This document shows positions 46,196 through 48,890 of a stretch of 48,890 nt of DNA, in pieces; the first letter of the stretch is position 1; every line of letters begins with the position of its first letter. Source of the stretch: Endomicrobium sp. (GTDB lineage: Bacteria; Elusimicrobiota; Endomicrobiia; Endomicrobiales; Endomicrobiaceae); assembly GCA_031264325.1 (NCBI GenBank), contig JAISEE010000019.1:1-48890 (forward strand), read 5' to 3'. Made by a program: the position numbers and the translations under genes. Below the pieces are notes generated by a model. The model ran no database searches, was not told the DNA's origin, and saw only the letters and a list, made by a program, of their open reading frames with translations.

Positions 46196-48616
46196 TTACA
46201 AGTTTATAGCATTTTGCCAAACCTTTAAAAGATTTCTTGATTTCTCTTTTATCTTTATTTTGTTTTTCAAACTTTCAAAAATTACATATTTATCCTCTCT
46301 TACACAGCCAACTTCAGCAAAAACACAACCCTTAAAAATCTCAATGAACTTAGATTCATTTTCAGGTATTACTTCAACTATAAATCTACCGTTCGACTCA
46401 GAAAAAAGTATTTCAGTAACACCTAATTTGCCTTTAGTTTTAATTGCATCTATATCAACTTCTACACCTTTATCCCCGGCAAAAGCCATTTCACTTATTG
46501 CAACTGCAAGACCACCTTCGGAGCAATCATGGCAACACTCTATCAAACCATTGCTTATAGCTTTATAAATTCTCTTCATTATTTCTTTCGATTCTTTTGG
46601 ATACACAGTAGGAACAATTCCATCTTTAATATTTTTTATCTTTGCAAAAACGGAACCAGCAATCTCATTTCTCGTGACACCAAGAACAAATATTTTATTT
46701 CCATCATTTTTAAGCGACATTGTAACTGTATTTGCGACATTTTCTATAACACCCATCGCAGATATTAAAAGCACAGGAGGTATAGAATATTTTTTTCCGC
46801 CAATAGAATACTCGTTATGCAAACTGTCTTTGCCAGATATAAAAGGAACATCAAAGGCTTTTGACATATCGTAACAAGCAATTGCTGCCCTTACTAAACT
46901 CCCTAAAGTTTCAGGGTTGTTAGGATTTCCCCAGCAAAAATTGTCAAGAAGTGACATCTTTTCCAAATCTGCACCAACAGCCACGGCGTTTCTTAAAGAC
47001 TCTTCTATAGCAGAAGCGGCCATTTTATATGTATTTATTTTCCCATAACTAGGATTTAATCCATTAGACAAAACAATTCCTTTTTTAGTTCCACTTATCG
47101 CTATATAAGGAAATATAACAGCCGCATCGCCAGGTCCCGAAACCTCTATATCTGCACCCTGCAAAGGCTTTACAATAGTTTGACCTTGTACTTCATGATC
47201 ATATTGCCTTATAATACACTCTTTTGAACATACGTTTAAATCTGAAAGAGCAGATTTAAAAATTTTTGAAAGATCAGTTGAAGTCATTTTAATAAATTTT
47301 TGAATCTTTTCTTCTTTTACTTTGCAAACAGCGAATTTTTTAGGCTTTGGAATTCCATAATGTAAAAAAGACATATCCATATTCGCCACAACATAATTAT
47401 TATATTTTAACATCAATTTTTTATCTTTTGTAAATTCTCCGATAAATACAGCTTCAACATTTTCTTTATTAAATAGTTCAACTATTCTTTTCTTATTTTT
47501 CTGCGGAACAGCAAGCACCATTCTTTCCTGAGCTTCAGAAATCCATATTTCCCAAGGCGCAAGTCCTTCATACTTTAAAGGCACTTTATCTAAATAAACA
47601 ATAACACCTGTCTTTTCGCCGAGCTCACCTATAGCGCTGGATAGCCCACCAGCTCCACAATCGGTAACAGATCTATAAAGGTTCAAATCTCTAGCTTTGA
47701 GCATTGTATCTAAAACTTTCTTTTCAACTATTGGATTTCCTATCTGAACAGCGCTTATGTCAGACTCTTGATCAAGCTGTATGGAAGAAAACGTCGCTCC
47801 ATGTATCCCATCTCTGCCTGTTTTTCCGCCAACAACTAAAATCAAATCGCCTGAATTAACTTTTTTATCAATTTTATTTTTAGGAATTATTCCCATAGTA
47901 CCACAATAAACAAGCGGATTTGCCATATATCCATCATCAAAATAAACAGCTCCGTTTACAGTTGGTATCCCCATTCTATTGCCGTAATCCCTCACGCCTG
48001 CCACAACCCCTTTGGCTATTCTCTTTGGGTGATGCATGCCCTCAGGTACTTGAAAATTTTTTGTGTCAAGATTGCCAAAACAAAACACATCAGTATTCGC
48101 TAAAGGTTTAGCGCCAAGCCCAACTCCCAATATATCTCTTATAACACCGCCTATACCTGTGGCAGAACCTCCATATGGCTCAAGAGCCGACGGATGATTA
48201 TGTGTCTCAACTTTAAAAGCTACTCCATTTTTAGCATCAAATTCTATTATACCAGCGTTGTCTTTAAATACCGATAGACACCACTTTTTGTTTAATTCCA
48301 TAGTGGCTTTAAAAACAGTCTCTTTCAAAAGGTTATTATAAATTTTTTTTGTTTTTTTAAAATGTTTTTCTTCTGTATATTCTATTATCCCAGTAAGCGT
48401 TTTATGCTTACAATGTTCGCTCCATGTCTGTGCTATTGTCTCTATTTCCACATCTGTAGGGTTTCTCTTTAACTTTTTAAAATAAAACTGTATTGATTTC
48501 ATCTCATCAATTGACAAAGAAAGAACATTTTTATCACTAAAATTTACCAATTCTTTATCAGACAAATTTAAAATTTCTATAGTTTTACAATTAGTGCAAC
48601 TAATTTTATTTTTCAT
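46196..48616 (-). CDS. purL: FGAM synthetase, large subunit
   Basis: An 806-residue small-type PurL that uses ATP and ammonia to turn FGAR into FGAM. Motifs: TWSEHCKHKT near residue 66, FKVETHNHPSALEPYGGSAT, GGKTGRDGIHGATFSS, TDCGAGGLSSAIGE, SGKDSLHNEY and CHDCSEGGLAVA. The C-terminal glutaminase domain of the large type is absent, as expected when purQ is separate. Its ATG overlaps the purS stop by four bases. Confidence 0.96.
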   Translation of the reverse strand: MKNKISCTNCKTIEILNLSDKELVNFSDKNVLSLSIDEMKSIQFYFKKLKRNPTDVEIETIAQTWSEHCKHKTLTGIIEYTEEKHFKKTKKIYNNLLKETVFKATMELNKKWCLSVFKDNAGIIEFDAKNGVAFKVETHNHPSALEPYGGSATGIGGVIRDILGVGLGAKPLANTDVFCFGNLDTKNFQVPEGMHHPKRIAKGVVAGVRDYGNRMGIPTVNGAVYFDDGYMANPLVYCGTMGIIPKNKIDKKVNSGDLILVVGGKTGRDGIHGATFSSIQLDQESDISAVQIGNPIVEKKVLDTMLKARDLNLYRSVTDCGAGGLSSAIGELGEKTGVIVYLDKVPLKYEGLAPWEIWISEAQERMVLAVPQKNKKRIVELFNKENVEAVFIGEFTKDKKLMLKYNNYVVANMDMSFLHYGIPKPKKFAVCKVKEEKIQKFIKMTSTDLSKIFKSALSDLNVCSKECIIRQYDHEVQGQTIVKPLQGADIEVSGPGDAAVIFPYIAISGTKKGIVLSNGLNPSYGKINTYKMAASAIEESLRNAVAVGADLEKMSLLDNFCWGNPNNPETLGSLVRAAIACYDMSKAFDVPFISGKDSLHNEYSIGGKKYSIPPVLLISAMGVIENVANTVTMSLKNDGNKIFVLGVTRNEIAGSVFAKIKNIKDGIVPTVYPKESKEIMKRIYKAISNGLIECCHDCSEGGLAVAISEMAFAGDKGVEVDIDAIKTKGKLGVTEILFSESNGRFIVEVIPENESKFIEIFKGCVFAEVGCVREDKYVIFESLKNKIKIKEKSRNLLKVWQNAINL

Positions 48617-48849
48617 TTTACTTTATACTCTTGAATTAACGTGTTGGCTAATAACTTTATAGCTATTTTATTTAAAATGTCTCGAGATACGTTTCCATGT
48701 AAATAATATTTATGTCCTGTTTTAACTTTAACATCTTTAGTAATTCCCAAATCTTTTATAGCTTTTACAAGACTTTCAGAAACAGTATCTGTAACACATT
48801 TTTTATACAAAACTTCTATAATTGAATTTTTATATTTTTTATCTTCCAC
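48613..48849 (-). CDS. purS: FGAM synthetase, PurS subunit
   Basis: A 78-residue bridging subunit that helps couple PurQ and PurL. The pattern VSESLVKAIKDLGI followed by VKTGHKYYL matches PurS. The start is GTG at 48849. The same frame is open to the window edge (14 more codons, reading SDKITERFKVVSG), so the gene could begin further up or be fused to an upstream gene. With purL it is translationally coupled. Confidence 0.85.
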   Translation of the reverse strand: MEDKKYKNSIIEVLYKKCVTDTVSESLVKAIKDLGITKDVKVKTGHKYYLHGNVSRDILNKIAIKLLANTLIQEYKVK

Positions 48850-48890
48850 ACCAGAAACAACTTTAAATCTTTCAGTTATTTTATCGCTAA

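Overview
The window is a strongly A+T-rich chromosomal segment. About 37 intact protein genes all lie on the minus strand, packed into operons by 1-4 base overlaps (ATGA, TAATG). Between the operons are long stretches without genes, several of which hold recognisable wrecks of genes. An outer-membrane lipoprotein of the LptE type points to a diderm. Pyruvate:ferredoxin oxidoreductase points to an anaerobe. Intact biosynthetic operons beside freshly decayed genes resemble an insect-gut endosymbiont undergoing genome reduction, most like Elusimicrobiota such as 'Candidatus Endomicrobium'. The taxon is an inference, since no rRNA or tRNA gene was found here.

Layout, low to high coordinates (transcription runs right to left). 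1-1326: no intact gene. 1327-8327: ftsB-like, lptE, leuS, tlyA, dxs and ispA (envelope, translation, isoprenoids). 8328-8965: wrecks of xseA and xseB. 8966-13048: rny, fau, rarA, a possible 6S-like RNA, zapA and a ZapB-like gene. 13146-16395: a pyruvate:ferredoxin oxidoreductase operon (gamma, delta, alpha, beta) ending in a perfect 28-bp hairpin. 16550-18749: recR, a decayed ybaB-like stretch and a shortened dnaX. 18750-20044: degenerate DNA. 20045-22660: clpB. 22661-24477: degenerate DNA with response-regulator and outer-membrane-protein remnants. 24478-29438: a membrane protein, fba, accA, a predicted outer-membrane protein, aroK and aroC. 29587-32440: purB, purN, purM. 32441-33533: degenerate DNA. 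33534-43220: a long pyrimidine/purine operon. 43221-45378: degenerate DNA with a purF-like trace. 45379-48849: purQ, purL, purS.

The window encodes much of UMP synthesis (pyrB, C, D, K, E, F with the regulator pyrR) and eight purine-pathway genes (purS, L, Q, D, E, M, N, B). The oddest feature of the nucleotide operon is a restriction-modification-like pair: a DpnA-type adenine methyltransferase and a MutH/Sau3AI-type nuclease. It sits between pyrK and pyrD, joined to both neighbours by 1-4 base overlaps. A LysE-type exporter gene sits in the same way between pyrF and pyrE.

The main discoveries from reading the gaps are gene remnants that simple ORF calling would miss. They are xseA/xseB (strong), the dnaX 3' end, a response regulator (strong), ybaB, a beta-barrel protein and purF (weaker). 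There is also a single-base frameshift at the end of fba, and a promoter placed so that the ZapB-like mRNA would be leaderless.
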